64,000 bases of DNA, taken from positions 5,805,738 through 5,869,737 of the forward strand of contig OY718808.1 in assembly GCA_963070105.1 (NCBI GenBank), in the 5' to 3' direction. Source of the DNA: Litomosoides sigmodontis. Taxonomy: Eukaryota; Nematoda; Chromadorea; Rhabditida; Onchocercidae. The stretch's first letter is position 1; the number at the start of each line of letters is the position of its first letter. The translations under genes were made by a program, and so were the position numbers. This document shows, piece after piece, positions 12,200 through 31,441 of the stretch. The notes beneath the pieces were generated by a model. That model was not told the origin of the DNA. It made no database searches and saw only the letters and a program-made list of their open reading frames with translations.

Positions 12200-15153
12200 T
12201 CAAATATTTTCTAGTACCATTTTCTTGTGAACTTCGGTGTGTTCCACAACCTAAAAACAAGCTTTGAATAACTATCCACTCGGAAATTTGACAACTTGTA
12301 AGTGATAAATATTTCTATATATTAAGGGGAACTAAAAGTCGGTGCGTACAAGCATCAAGATAACTCCTGAATCTCGGACAAAGAAAACATGGCATGGTGG
12401 TGTTGACGTTTAGTCATAGTTCACCAAGTGAACTGAAGAAGGTCAAAGGAACCTTGGTAGTCTTCACAAACTAAGGATATTTCATCAAGCATTTTCCGAC
12501 AGTAGAAGATACTCACAAAACCTCTAAGTCAAACAAAGTATCATAAGGTATCTATGTCTAAGTCAAGTATCTAAGTATCTAAGTCAAACAAGGTATCAAA
12601 CTGTCATTGTCGTGGTCAAGATGCTCAAATCTCAGTCAAATACCAAGAAACGAGTTATCAAAAATGGGAAAACACGGATCTTATTGCATAAAATTAACAT
12701 TGAATTAAAATCGAAATTTACATCGCAAAACTCAGCGAACGATATTTTACCATCGCCATCTTTGTCATGAAATAGTATTGTTTTATCAACTATTTGCTGC
12801 AATTGATTATCTTTCAAATTGTTTCCCACCATCATTTTTAAAACCTGAAACTTGAAATAGTTTACTGTTTGAGAGCTTGAGATTACAAATAACGTTTCTT
12901 TCCACATTTTCAAAAAAAAAGGAAACGGCAGTGAAAAAGCTATTGAATCTAAAAGGAAATAAAAGAAAAAAGGTATGCATACTCACTCTTTTTATGACAG
13001 TGAAATATCACACACTTACAGAGCAAATCTGTCTTATAAAACATGCCAATGCCAAATTCTATCCCACATTTCAATTAAAAATACATACGGTGACATTTGA
13101 AATCAAATGAAAAAAATTGAAAAGGCACTTATAAAAAGAGATATGGCGCTTCGAGTAGTCGAATGGTTTCATAAAGATGAAGCACAAAAAAAGATGAAAC
13201 CTACAAGGAAACTCACTGAACACGGCAAAGTAACACCTGTTTGAGGTGTCAAACCTTCAAGTCATAATTTTTCTTACAAGCTGCTAACAAGACTAACCTG
13301 AAAAAGCTCTCCATTGGAGATATATCCATCCCGATCCATATCATATATACGAAAAGCAACTGAAAACAAATATTATTTGATGTTACACAACGTTAGGAAT
13401 TTGAGAGCGTTCCAATTATTTTTTTCGCTTTCTTCCAATTTATCATTGCGAAATCAAAGTTATAGCTTTCGGTCTTATTTCGGTAAAGTTGTTCATTTAC
13501 TGATGTACTTTTTTTAAACATGAAATAAGTTCTTGCTTTTCTTAGTATACAGAGAGTAAAACACATTATTAGTGAAAATATCTGAGGGGTATCATCATGA
13601 ACTATGGTTCTCCTCTTATCAATACTTTTAAAAGCGTTCGCATTACTGAAAGTGAATCAAGTGGGTTTGTAGAGCTTCGATCTTATTTCATAAAAAAATA
13701 AATACAACTTACACTTGAGCTTTACTGTTTTGTCTCCTTTAACACTAAATTGCGATATTCCCTGAATGAATTCTGAAAATGATGCACTCCGTTTTGTTTG
13801 TGTCTTAGCAAAAAAAATGCGGATAAAGAGCAAATTTCGAAATCATGTAAAAGTAATTTCATGTTAAAAAATTAGTGTTAAACCTCTAAAATCGACTTCC
13901 CCATCACCATCTTCGTCGAATATATCAATAACTCTTTGGACCAGCGGATTCTGTTGCAATTCCGGTAATGACATAAATTCGTCAACACTCAAACTTCCTG
14001 AACCATCCAAATCCAATTTTTTGAAGCGTCGTGCTAGGCGCCGCAACTCATACGCATCAACTGCAAATAAAATTAGGATCATTTAAAAGAAAAACCGGCA
14101 GAGCTATGAAAAATTAATATAACTGCTTCAAAAATAAATAAAGAAGACAACGCATAATGTGAGTAAATCATGATACATCAAAAAAAGTTATACCAGCCTT
14201 CTGCTAAATTTAATCTGTATAATTTATAGGGATGGAACAAAAGTAGCCGAAAGCACGAATTTATTAATGAAAAGCTTGCATGGAGAGTTCAAATCAAATG
14301 GAACTTATCTGGAAATTCTAATTAGGGTTCAAAAAACTGTTATTTCCACAACCTTTTTCAAAAAACTCATATATGACAGTATACTAAACAAAAATAGCAT
14401 ATTAACAAAAATTGTCTTGCAACTCCCACCGTTTTAATGATTGCTCTTTTTGCTGGCACTCTACTGTTGAAGGTACACAAAAAAATGAACACTTGGTAAT
14501 AAATAAATGTATGTCAGTACCATTCAAGGAATATAAATGATAAGGTGTTACAGCATAGTGCTGGAAAAAATACTAATTTAGATTGCTAAGCCAGAACCTC
14601 TAACCAACTGCACTTTTTTTTCCGAATTAATAAGCAAAGACCAACGCTCTACAATCTAGTAAATAAATAGTTAAAGCTTAAGGATAAACTTCAATAATGC
14701 AATGGAAAACATACAGTTGCTGCACATTTCCATCGGCAAGGATGACTCATTTCCCTGAAATACGACGCCATTAATTTCTGTTTATCGCTGAAATGTGTTA
14801 AACTGAATAACCAGAAGAACACTCGTAGAAAACAGTTAATTTCCTCAGGAAATTATTTCTTATCTTACGAGTGGATTTAATAGATTTGCGAAGAGGAATG
14901 CAAGTTGTGCCTCGTTTATCAAAACTTCTAAATTAGTATCTCATGTGAATTACAGATGTTCTACAAATCAGTTTACTCCCAGCTCACAGCTAGATGGGCA
15001 CTTTTAACCCTAAACAGTTTTTTGCCGGACAACTGCTAGTAAACCTCTGTCGTAAAACTTGGCGACACCAGCCCTGTAGCTTTCAAGAATTATCATTTTG
15101 ACACTTCTCCAAAAAAAATGAAATGCAATTTAAAGCTTCAGAAAACTAACCAT
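12200..15153 (-). CDS. cnb-1: Calcineurin B regulatory subunit, seven coding exons, 171 aa
   Basis: Ca2+-binding regulatory subunit of the phosphatase calcineurin, partner of catalytic calcineurin A. Exons: 15153-15151 (ATG only), 14754-14715, 14060-13884, 13772-13713, 13359-13298, 12844-12722, 12250-12200; 516 nt in frame. The protein starts [20 protein letters not shown], with Gly2 available for N-myristoylation as in the family. Four EF-hand loops are visible: [12 protein letters not shown] (31-42), [12 protein letters not shown] (63-74), [12 protein letters not shown] (100-111) and [12 protein letters not shown] (141-152), all with canonical ligands. The C-terminus [16 protein letters not shown] matches the nematode form. 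The ATG-only first exon is inferred: GGA AAT follows an acceptor directly, and ATG|GTTAGT lies about 400 bases upstream. The rest of the model is firm. Confidence 0.95.
12522..12598. repeat. Imperfect short tandem repeat (GTATCTAAGTCAA-like)
   Basis: Near the 3' end of cnb-1, variants of TCTAAGTCAA and GGTATC recur at least four times in 77 bases, with the block CTAAGTCAAACAA appearing at both ends. It lies in the last cnb-1 intron. This is a small degenerate minisatellite with no apparent coding role. Confidence 0.6.
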
Positions 15154-18100
15154 TGTCGGTTGGAAAAAGATGATACGAATGATGATGAGTGAAGAAGGAG
15201 AATGCGTAATGAGTGAGGAAGAATAATAATGGCTATCGTGTGCTTTTTTTCTTTCGAATCCTAAATAAAACGCATGACATTAATAAAAGTGAAAAAAAAA
15301 CGCAAAAGTTGACGAATTACGGGGAACCTTTGAAGAGTGAGATGAGAAATGGGTGCGGTGCCGTTAACCCCTCTGGTGGAACAGATAAAGCGAAGAGGTA
15401 GTGAGATGTATCAGTTGGCCTCAATGAGGAGCTGAATTTAAAACTCACTGCTTGCTTGGGTGACACGTTCTTGCTATCATGACATTTCGAGACCGAGGAG
15501 AAGGAGGAGGAAGAGCTATCAAATTTTGTGAAGTCAAACATATCTCATCTCAAATTAGCTAGCCTACAGGGAGTACTTCGTGTAGCGCAAGAGTTCCTGT
15601 CAATTCAGTTCCAGCACGGTGGCGGTGGCACTCTAGCAGTGCGAAAACAGTTCAATCTCTTCAGATGCTATTCTGTCCTGGAAGACGACGAACAACAATG
15701 TTTTTCAGATTACCACTTCTCACTCTGTCCGTTAAGATCTCACAGAAGCAGAAATCGTATGGCACCTTTTATGAATTCATCCAAATAAAGCATAAAAGCA
15801 AACGCATACGCACACATGAATATCAGATATCAGAAAATCAGGAATTGGAAGAGATTTCGCTAATAGTGGAGTAATGAGGGGAAAAAATTACAGTTGGGAG
15901 ATAGTGGAATTATGGAGAGACGGGTGAAAAAGGTTTGGTGTTGTGCAGGATTCGAAGGAACAGAGAAAGGAAGCGGTGGAAGAGTGGAGCAGTGATGGTT
16001 AGAGGGTGTGAGCGGTGCCAGGCTGCTAGCTTCTGGGTTGGAGTCAATAACAAGCTGGTGCTCAAACGGCGACCACCCACCCAGCGCAAACTGTTGCGTC
16101 TCCGACCTGAAATGCTTGTCATTCCGGATGATTCCTACCCCGGTTTTTTGTTAGGTTAAGAATTCAGTTGTATAAACTTCATTTTACACGATGCGAACTC
16201 TAAAATTACCAATAACTTTTACTGTATGATGCGTTCGTTGATAGGCCCAACTTATTTACTTACTCTGAAGAAATAAACACTCCGCGTATGAAATTGAATC
16301 CAAAATTTCCACCTTCTATTGTTGGTTGCAGCAAAAGATGGGAGTGAACGATAATTCACCTTTGCAGTTATGATGAAAGTGTAAAAGAGTTGAAGTGGGA
16401 GAAGGTGGAAAACGATTCAGAAGGATTTTAATGGAATGAAAGTGAGGTTGAGTTGGCACTCGAGAAAAGGACTGCAAAGTGTGGTGAAGAAGTGGTGTGA
16501 ACTTTGTTTTAGGGATGAACCGAAGATGACCTGAGTAAGATGGAGTCTTGAATGCACCTGTTTTGCGAATCACTTCAAATACATTGTCATCCATTAGTGA
16601 ATTTTGAAGAAGTTGTGACTTAAAATTATAACCTAACTGATGTGGAATGATGAGATTTGGGAAGTTTTTTAAGAAATCATGAAATTTTCGAGAAGGAAAC
16701 TTCTGGAAGTTTGATGGGGGAGGTTGCTGTCACTAATGAAGAGTGACCATAATGGCAGGGGGTGGGGGTGGAGACGAAAATCCTCATTAGTGGCGTAAGG
16801 GATGGCGAAAAAACATAGCTTGTAATTGAATTGTGGCAAATGTGGCAGACTTGTAATTGTGGCAGACTCGGTTTCATGATTGATTAAAATTGAAATCATT
16901 TAGAAGCGCTCTTCGTCGCCGCGATTTGATATTTCGATAGCTATTCGGAAGTCGACGTAATTCAGTCAAAATAGGTATTTCAAATTTATTGAAATTAAAA
17001 TTAAATCAAGTAGGATAAAGAAAAAATTGAAAACATTGGAAACAGTTCATAAAGTGGGACATTGAAATAGAAGTTGGTAGTAGTTTCCCAATACATGTTT
17101 CTATGTTTCTGCATATTATATAAATACACTTTGATGAAAGACTTAAAAAACGAAATTTTGAACATTTTCATGCAAGTGATTTCTCACATGAAACAGTTCA
17201 TGATGACTTGCTGGCGTTTTTAACGATGAAATTGATGTTAAACCGATAAAATAGTTAATGGACTGTAATTATCAATGACCATTCAAGAGTTATTTCTCAA
17301 ACTCTAAACTTCCATATATCTTCTCGTTCATGAATCACTTACTGGTCTTGTCACTTTCATCTCGCCGCTTCTGTTGTCACTTTCTTGAATATTACTTTTC
17401 AATTCGTTTCCTCCTATTCTACTCAGTGACAATTATTACCAATCCGTCGAATTAAATTTTTAGCACTTGGAAAAGAAATCAAAATAGCTTAATTTCTCTA
17501 GCTCAAAGGTTTATTTTCTACTGTTTGCGATACAAGGACTATCAAACTGATAACGTAGAGCAAGTTTGGTCAACCGATGTGGTGACTCTAGACTGCACGA
17601 TATTTTAATTTGATTTTTGCTATGGAAGTTGCTGCGTGAGTGTTGTGTTCCATTTAATGGGTTTCATGAAGTTCCTCGTTATCAATCAGAGAATAACTAT
17701 TTCTCTGTTAATCCCTTGACTATTTCTAAACCCTTCACTGTTTCTCTGTTAATCCTCTAAAATTGCTTGGAATACGTACCAAACGTTTATTCCAATCACA
17801 CATGGTCCGGCGTTCTCACTCATTCCACAATAGTAATGCAATTTCTGACAAACTTTTTACCTTTGTCTTTTTATTTTGTTTAAATCCATTGAAAAACGAA
17901 ATTGTTGTGAGGATCATGCTATCATGAAAATCATTTGTGGAATGATTCATTTGAATTCTCGTAGAGAAGTTGGGAAATAGAAGTGTACGATTACCTGTCA
18001 GGTCAGATCCATTTTATTCTGATATTTCCAAATGAAAATTTGCAAATTGAACTAATTGTGTGGAGGAAGCAAAAAGTTAATTTTACCCATTTAAACTTTT

Positions 18101-20120
18101 ATACTAATCCAACCTGTTCCAACATTCGTCATCAGATTGCAATGGTTATTTTCGCAAAATTTGATTGGAACAAGAAAAACTACAAGCCAAATTACGAAAT
18201 ACGTTGAGGAAGTAGAAAGCTACTTTGAACAGATCTTTGGTCAGGTAGATGTGAAAAAAATGCACTAATAATTCGACCCAGAACTTTTGCTATTATAAAA
18301 TATCCTATAACCAGAGATCGAATTCAAATATCCAAATGGGAGAATATGACTAAATCCACCAACTGATATATCTAAATTTAAACACCTTCAAATCACAAGC
18401 TATTACAAAATATTTAATTTGGAGATCGTTAACCACAGGCTTTCCTGTGTTCATCACCCATTCTTGTTTGTCATCCTTTTTCGGTGGCCCAAAAAACTTT
18501 TAATAATTCCATAAAACTTTGCAACTGTTTAGTTGAACTGTTTGTGACTATTCGAAACTGAATCAATCAATTGCTGTCGAAAATTTTGCAAAATTTTACA
18601 AGTTTGCTTCCGAGCTATAATAGTCAATTGGTTACATCGGAAAGTTTTTGTCCGATGCTCCATGTTGATGCTAACAGAGGATGAAATTATTAGTTTACTT
18701 CATTCAGCATCTGTTTACCCAAGCCTGTTGTGTGCAAAATTAGTGAAAGAACACGTATATCTTTAACAAAGAGATTCGTTTCAGTAAATGATAAGGTACT
18801 ACAATAATGATAAGGCAACAAGCGTTCACAGGCAGTGTCGTTAGCAATGGTACATGTAAATAATATTTCAAATAATATCATACATCGCTAATAAACGTAA
18901 TAGTTCTATAGGCGGAACAGTTTTTTTAAGAAATTGATTGGTTGTGTTATGATCCTCATCCTTATCACTATCACTATTATCACCGTCATCGTATTACTGC
19001 AATCGTCTTCAATCTTCAGATTTGATCCAATTTGTGTGCTAATTAAAACTCATTCAAAATACCTTCTCTTCTCACTGAGAATTTTTGTTTTTAAAATATA
19101 CCATAAATCGTTAACAACCGTAATAGTTCTACAGATGGAACAATCACACTACCTTCATTTTTAATTTAATCGCAATAAAAAATGAGTGTGACAATAGACA
19201 GCAGATTAAATGAAACTGAGACCAAGGATGGAATTAATAAAATGATGAGGAATTTTGGCAGATAGACCAGTTAATAATTGCATATTGAATTAGACCAAAT
19301 GCGCATTCCATATTAGTGTCATTTAATTAAAGCATCACAACCACTCAAAATTGGAACTCAGCATCTATTCAATTCATTAATTAATTTTTTGAAAACACGA
19401 AGGAAGTCCCATCGCACACCTTTCAAAGAAATTCGTTGAGACGGTGAGAAAGAACCAATGAGTACGTGAAACAACAAAGCGTCAAAAACCATAAAAACTT
19501 TCCTCCTAACAACCCGTACTGCTCCTCACTCCCTTAAAGGGCGCCGCTGGGTCACACTTCAACAAACCTATTAAAAGAAGCCCAAGCAGATTATCCATCT
19601 TCTCTTTCTTCTCTACAAATTCGCAATTAAACACTGAAGTACACTTATTAAAACCAACTTTTGTCAGTATCGCATTTATTTATGCCGCATGAAATTAGCA
19701 GTTATTAGGTCATCTTGGAGTTTATCTAAAATAGTTGGAGGGAAAAAGAATTGGCTTACATGCTTACCTAACAGTTCTTTAGGCTGTATAATACATAGTA
19801 ATAGTCTAAATTTTAACGTATCATTAATTATTATTGCTTTGTAATTAGTCAAATATATAAGTGAATTTTAGAAAGCTGTTAACAACAGGTATAATTATTA
19901 TGACTTGCAGCAATCAAGGAAAAATAAAATTTGAAGTGTGAGTTTTTAATGATAAGTAACAAGTGCATAATAAGACGAATTAAAAAATGAGATAAAATTT
20001 TGAGGAAAAGACTGACTGATTGATAATAATACTAATATCAGTGAAGTAGGAATGTTTTTTACATTGCAGAAATACCTTATACTTAAAAAAAATCGCTAAG
20101 CGATTAGACTAGCAGGAATC
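15154..20120. other. Gene-poor 5-kb interval
   Basis: No domain-bearing frame on either strand. The interval has long purine-biased tracts (15180-15540, 16300-16560, 16680-16800) that create chance open frames of 60-92 codons on both strands, and the cnb-1 promoter at its left edge. It also holds a G-run cluster at 16754-16771, short direct repeats near 16818-16868 and 17699-17757, and a diverged 40-base direct repeat pair at 18879-18920 and 19101-19142. Nothing else is recognised. Confidence 0.5.
18879..19142. repeat. Diverged direct repeat pair, copies at 18879-18920 and 19101-19142
   Basis: Both copies share the core CGTAATAGTTCTA followed by GGAACA within about 42 bases, with scattered substitutions (for example CGCTAATAAA against CGTTAACAAC). 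They are about 222 bases apart in the same orientation. This could be the remnant of an old tandem duplication or two copies of a dispersed element. No terminal inverted repeats were seen. Confidence 0.45.
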
Positions 20121-22504
20121 CTAGTTGGCCCCTTCTGAAGAACGCCTGCTATAGCATTCTATCGAGGCCTCTCGGTAGCTCAGAATTGTGCTGAGAATTT
20201 CGTGCTCTTCCAGTTGTAAAACAGCGAGAATATGATCATTTTGGCACTGTTTCATTGAAAATTCATACAAATATCCAACAGTTTTCAAGCATACTCGTCG
20301 TATATCCATAAGTTCTGCGAATATTCCCGAGATAAGCATATCATCGATGTGGACATATGACAAAGGTTTCTCGAGAGCCATCAGGAGACGCTTCGCAGTC
20401 GCAGGTGAGAACAACCATGCACCACCAGCCAAATAGGTCGGAAAGGTCACTGATGCATAAATCAGTGAATTCAAAGCCCTAAATTTGAAGTTAATTTAGA
20501 AATTATGCAAAAAAAAATTCAGTTAGTTTAAAAGCGAAACAGATGCTTACAACCGGATTAGTTAATCAGAGTCTCAAATGAATTTAATCAGTCTAGCTTC
20601 CAAAAAAATACACCATTTACTGCTATCTTCGCGATGTGCTCTTGCACCCTTCCAACATTTTCCGTATATGGCTATCAAATTTGAATCCAGTTTTGACGTG
20701 TATGAAGCTATTTCATCCGGAAACGCCGCTATGTCTGGATCACCCTATAACGCACTTTATAAAAGTTTTCCATATTTCAGCGATAAGCTTCATACCACTG
20801 ATAATCGGATCAACTAACAGCAATGTCATAAAGTGCGGAATCAAATTTAACCCAACTTGCGCATGATCAACCACTTCATCAAACAGTTTCAAAACGCGCC
20901 GGAATGCTCGGCAAAATTTACCTGCATAAAAAATCGAGGCGCCTGGCAGTTTCGAACTACCCAACTTAGAATATTTAATGACTTCAACGTCATATTACTG
21001 TAACTGTCAATCATATCAAAAACGATCAGATCGTCGTATTTTTTGGCCTCCAGCTCTACCAATTCATTTACTTCACCTATTTGTTCAACGCCCAATACAA
21101 ATATCTGGAAAATGTATGTCTGGCAAAAGCTAATAGCACATATCAATAATATAGCTAAAATATTAGAATTAGAATAAAAAATACTAACTAAGGAATGTTT
21201 CAGAGATCCAGCCCACGTTGAGCGAATAATACTCCTCCATCTTATATTTCCTGGATGAGTACGAATAATATAAAAAACAGGTACACTGGGACACTTTTGA
21301 AAACTAGGAGCTAATAGTATTCTGGCATCCGTAAAATTGTATGGCGTATATATTTTCCCGGTTGTTTCAGGCGCTAAAAATTATAAGTAACTGGTTATGC
21401 GTTTCAATTGCAGGAATTTAGAATAACTCCTGAAATCAAAATTTTGAAATATATGAGTTTAAGCGTCAAAAAATAGACTGATAATTTTTAGAAATTTTCG
21501 ACATAGGTAATTTAAAAAAATATGAATTGCATTAAATCGTTGCAATAGATTTTACTGAAAAAAGTCTAACCTGTGTTAGCATCGAACGAAAAGTTGGTGA
21601 GCAAATACAACAAGAAGACAGGAGAAGAGAAAACGATAATCACACAACAAATATTTATGAATTGTGTGCGCCTCGAAATTGCTCGTTTTAGCCGTCTAAA
21701 AGTGATAATTAACTAAATCATATTTAAATTAATAATTTGGAATTGAATGAGAGGAAGTGAGAAATGGACAAGAAAATGAAGCTTGCTTCGACTAATATCT
21801 CGACTGCCATTCCAGGCTTCCGATTATAGGGACACCTAGAATGTATATCCTGCACATTGAGATTTTGAATATAACTTGAAGTTCACAACTGAGCGAAGGT
21901 AACAGTAAACGTTACTTGATTATTTCAGTTTATCACTAGGCTCTATGAAAATATTGGAATGAAATCAAAGAAACTACAGCAGTGGAGAAGTGGAAGCGGT
22001 CAAATTACGATAATACTATTCAAACGGATCTGCTCTCAGTCCCATGGAATATGCTGAAAGTTTTGAAAACACCAACTATCCGTACTTTTGCTTATTTCAG
22101 CTTAATTATGGGAATAAGGCGATGAGAAGCAACGAAGGACAAAGCCAGGTGGAATTTAATGCTCGTAACCTTATTTCATATAAGCTTTAATCTACAAGAG
22201 TAAAAAAAGGGACAGAACTGATGACGTGGCGAGTGAGGTGAAGAGTATTTAATTAGAAATACAGTCATTCTGGAATATTCCGCACTTCCAAAACGAAGTG
22301 CACAATCAAGACGTAATAACAATGAGAGAATAATATGGCTACATGAAAATTTATCTGCAACCTATGAATAATCTGAAATAGTGCGTTAAGGATGACATTA
22401 AAATTCACTAATGAATTTTCAAATCTTTTTTGGTGAAAAATTAAACACAATTGAATATGGAATGAATCATAAAAAGCTTACCGCAATTCGCAGCAATATT
22501 TCAT
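20121..22504 (-). CDS. GT31-family beta-1,3-glycosyltransferase, six exons, 334 aa
   Basis: Golgi type II enzyme transferring a hexose or N-acetylhexosamine in beta-1,3 linkage. Exons: 22504-22482, 21695-21571, 21373-21189, 21104-20922, 20744-20614, 20478-20121; 1005 nt in frame. A short basic cytoplasmic tail (RRLKRAISRRTQ) precedes one membrane helix at about 20-41. Family blocks follow in order: VFYIIRTHPGNIRWRSIIRSTW, then FVLGVEQIGEVNELVELEAKKY with DLIVFDMIDSYSNMTLKSL. Next come the DxD-type site GDPDIAAFPDE, the KW block, FPTYLAGGAWLFS and HIDDMLISGI. The metal-site motif is D-P-D rather than D-D-D. The first exon is inferred from an in-frame ATG exon with donor GTAAGC; the other exons are firm. 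The exact donor and acceptor sugars cannot be told from sequence. Confidence 0.85.
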
Positions 22505-22661
22505 AATAAATGATCCATAACTTAATAATCCAATATTTCCTTTCGTGAAGCTACAAAAGACATGAAACTGTTTACATTATTGTAATATAAACATTCGCTG
22601 GAAACGATTCTTTTTACTTTCATTTTTTTGTTCCCTTCTGAATCATTGAAAAGTTAGAGAA

Positions 22662-22871
22662 ATGTCGGATGGGAAAAGTTTTTTGAAGGAATCAGGAAAT
22701 GAACAAGCTTCAACTCACAAATCCTTACTTCAAAAACGTGCCCTAAATCACTCCCATCATAGCCATCCATCCCCCTCACTGCCACCACAACAACAACAAC
22801 AACACGTAGACCAATCGCTGTGTCAGTGCGGAAATTCACTCCGCCACAGCCGAAACGCCGAGGATTGCTAA
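22662..22871 (+). CDS. Small unrecognised ORF with His/Pro/Gln-rich segment
   Basis: Open frame of 69 codons from ATG 22662 to TAA, divergent from the glycosyltransferase start 158 bases away. The product is hydrophilic with a HSHHSHPSPSLPPQQQQQH stretch and no domain, signal peptide or membrane helix. A potential donor (CAC|GTAGAC) lies right after the Gln run, so it might be a first exon. It may equally be a low-complexity chance frame. Confidence 0.25.
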   Translation: MSDGKSFLKESGNEQASTHKSLLQKRALNHSHHSHPSPSLPPQQQQQHVDQSLCQCGNSLRHSRNAEDC

Positions 22872-22961
22872 TTCATTTCACTGTATGCAGTCGTGCTGGA
22901 CGCATAAACAAAAGTTAACTGGTCAATACGTCACGTTGAACTTTATGACAAAGGAATTCAA

Positions 22962-23384
22962 ATGATTCGGAGAGTTGTTTGTCGTAAATGTTGCAGTCCT
23001 AGTGAATTAGCGCTTCTTCGTGAAGCACTTCCATCAGGGATAATCTCAGCTTCTCGAACTATATCGCTTTCTCGAGCTAGCGCGCTACTGAGTGAGTCCT
23101 TCGAGGAGGAAGGATTCTTCTCTGCGGAGGGACGCATGAATTCCACCCATTTTGCTGCCTTATCATTGCAGGCAGGTAAATGGAGGGGGAGAGATAAGCA
23201 GGTGTAGTGAAGTTTCAATTAGTAACAGAGCTCGATAATCCGATTACATATATTTGCAGCAGGACGAATGGCTGAATGGAAAAGGCTCCTCTCATTGATT
23301 TGTTTTCCAGTTAAGGAACCTGCTCTCATTCAAAAGAAGGTAAAAAGGTGGAAGCACTTCTGGTCTCCGATCCAGCTAGGCTAG
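22962..23384 (+). CDS. Possible two-exon small gene of unknown function, 112 aa
   Basis: Exon 22962-23175 is open with above-background GC and ends at donor GCAG|GTAAAT. After an 84-base intron, acceptor TATTTGCAG opens exon 23260-23384, ending in TAG. The join is in frame (339 nt). The product begins MIRRVVCRKCCSPSELALL, has a Ser-rich middle and ends in a basic, Trp-containing tail (VKRWKHFWSPIQLG). The frame is open for about 50 bases upstream of the ATG, so the 5' end may lie further left. The minus strand is also open over exon 1, so the strand is not certain. No family is recognised. Confidence 0.3.
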
Positions 23385-24717
23385 AAAACGAGCTAATTTC
23401 GAACTTATCCATTTTTCAAAAAAAAAACATTTTTAGCGCCCTATTTCAGCAGGACGATTTCACTAGGAGCAAAGGCTTAGGTTTATTTTCGCCATATCGG
23501 CATTTTTGCATTGGAAAAATATATGATGAAATCAGAACAAAAATCTGGCTCATCGCCAAATTTTTGTTCTGTTTTTGATTTTGCTACTTTCGATGTTGGT
23601 TACAACAATTAAAGTTAATTTCGCCTCTCCGCCTGGACCGATTTTTTCCGCTAATCTTTCACTTAAAGTCATTCACATTAAGAAGGAGGAATGTTGATCG
23701 TCTGCAATTTATTGCTCAAGAAATATAGTCGATGAAGCAACTAACGGAGGGAATTCTATCAAAGATTAAATTATAGATTTGCATCTTAAACAGACGAAAA
23801 TCAGACTCATTTGGAAAATGAAATTTCTAGAATAAAAAAGGAGTTTTACAATATAAACTACCTACGGGAAATCCTTACGGCATTGATCGTTGATCAATAA
23901 TTGTTGACGAGACATGTTTTGCTGTTTGCATGCATATAAATGGAAAAAGGCTTACATGCAAAATGAGCACAATAGATGAGGGAATTTATGATCAGTCTAA
24001 GCAAATAATATAACAATTAAGAAGATCTGGACGGAAGAAGGGAATCTGGTAGACAACAATTTGCATATGAGAATGAATTGGAATTTTTGAAACTGTTACT
24101 TTATAACTCATATAACCCATGAAACCTCAGAAAAACCTAAATCAAAGATAACGTGCCACCCAAACAACCATCTCACACGTGATGATTGCTAGAGTTGTAC
24201 ACATGTGGAAACAATGTCTAAAATTTGCATAACTGTACGTATGTGCTCTTCAGTTATAGTTTTCTCTAACATCGATTAATTCATTTTGACTTGATCACTG
24301 CTCATTGACGCGTATTGCTCGTTACAAACCTGCTAGTAAGGCAGGAGGCAATAAGGAATTAATTTCACAGTTCACCTGGACTGCTTGAATAGAGATCATT
24401 TGCATAAAAGCCAAATTACTAGTATGTTAACGAGGTAGAATTTAAACCGTTTGTTATGAATTACGAGAAAAGCCGTGGAGTCGTAACAAATAGCGGACTT
24501 TATATATAGTGGCGTTTCGCTGTTTATAGTACGAATAAATGATATCAATTTATTCTCACACTTGTTATTGAACTAAGCGAACAAGGTAAGTAGTCAATAA
24601 AAAGTACAATTTTTAGCCAACGGGTAAATAAAAACTGATTAACAACCTAATCAAAATTCATATATACAACAATTAGCTTTCTACAAAATGAAGACAATAA
24701 AAACAAAAGAGCGTAAA
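23385..24717. other. Intergenic, 3' flank of mog-5
   Basis: AT-rich sequence with stops in all frames apart from a short plus frame ending at 23578. A minus-strand AATAAA (24554-24549) lies about 165 bases beyond the mog-5 stop and is a reasonable poly(A) signal for it. I see nothing else. Confidence 0.5.
24549..24554 (-). terminator. AATAAA poly(A) signal, likely for mog-5
   Basis: Minus-strand AATAAA about 165 bases downstream of the mog-5 stop codon. Plausible as the 3' end signal; other variant hexamers nearer the stop cannot be excluded. Confidence 0.4.
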
Positions 24718-31431
<6,714 letters not shown>

Positions 31432-31433
31432 TT

Positions 31434-31441
31434 CTGAAAGT
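31434..31441 (-). promoter_or_regulatory. Candidate trans-splice acceptor of mog-5
   Basis: AACTTTCAG ends two bases before the mog-5 ATG. A 3' splice site this close to a start codon with no matching upstream donor is typical of spliced-leader addition in nematodes. Inferred from sequence only. Confidence 0.5.

Noticed and set aside
15213..16160. Several 60-86 codon frames on both strands
   Set aside because: They lie in purine-biased low-complexity DNA, overlap one another, and show no domain, splice consistency or good start context.
16316..16594. 92-codon minus-strand ORF with an ATG
   Set aside because: The residues (many Phe, His, Pro, Ser) are what a purine-rich complementary strand produces; no domain or gene context. 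Kept out of the features.
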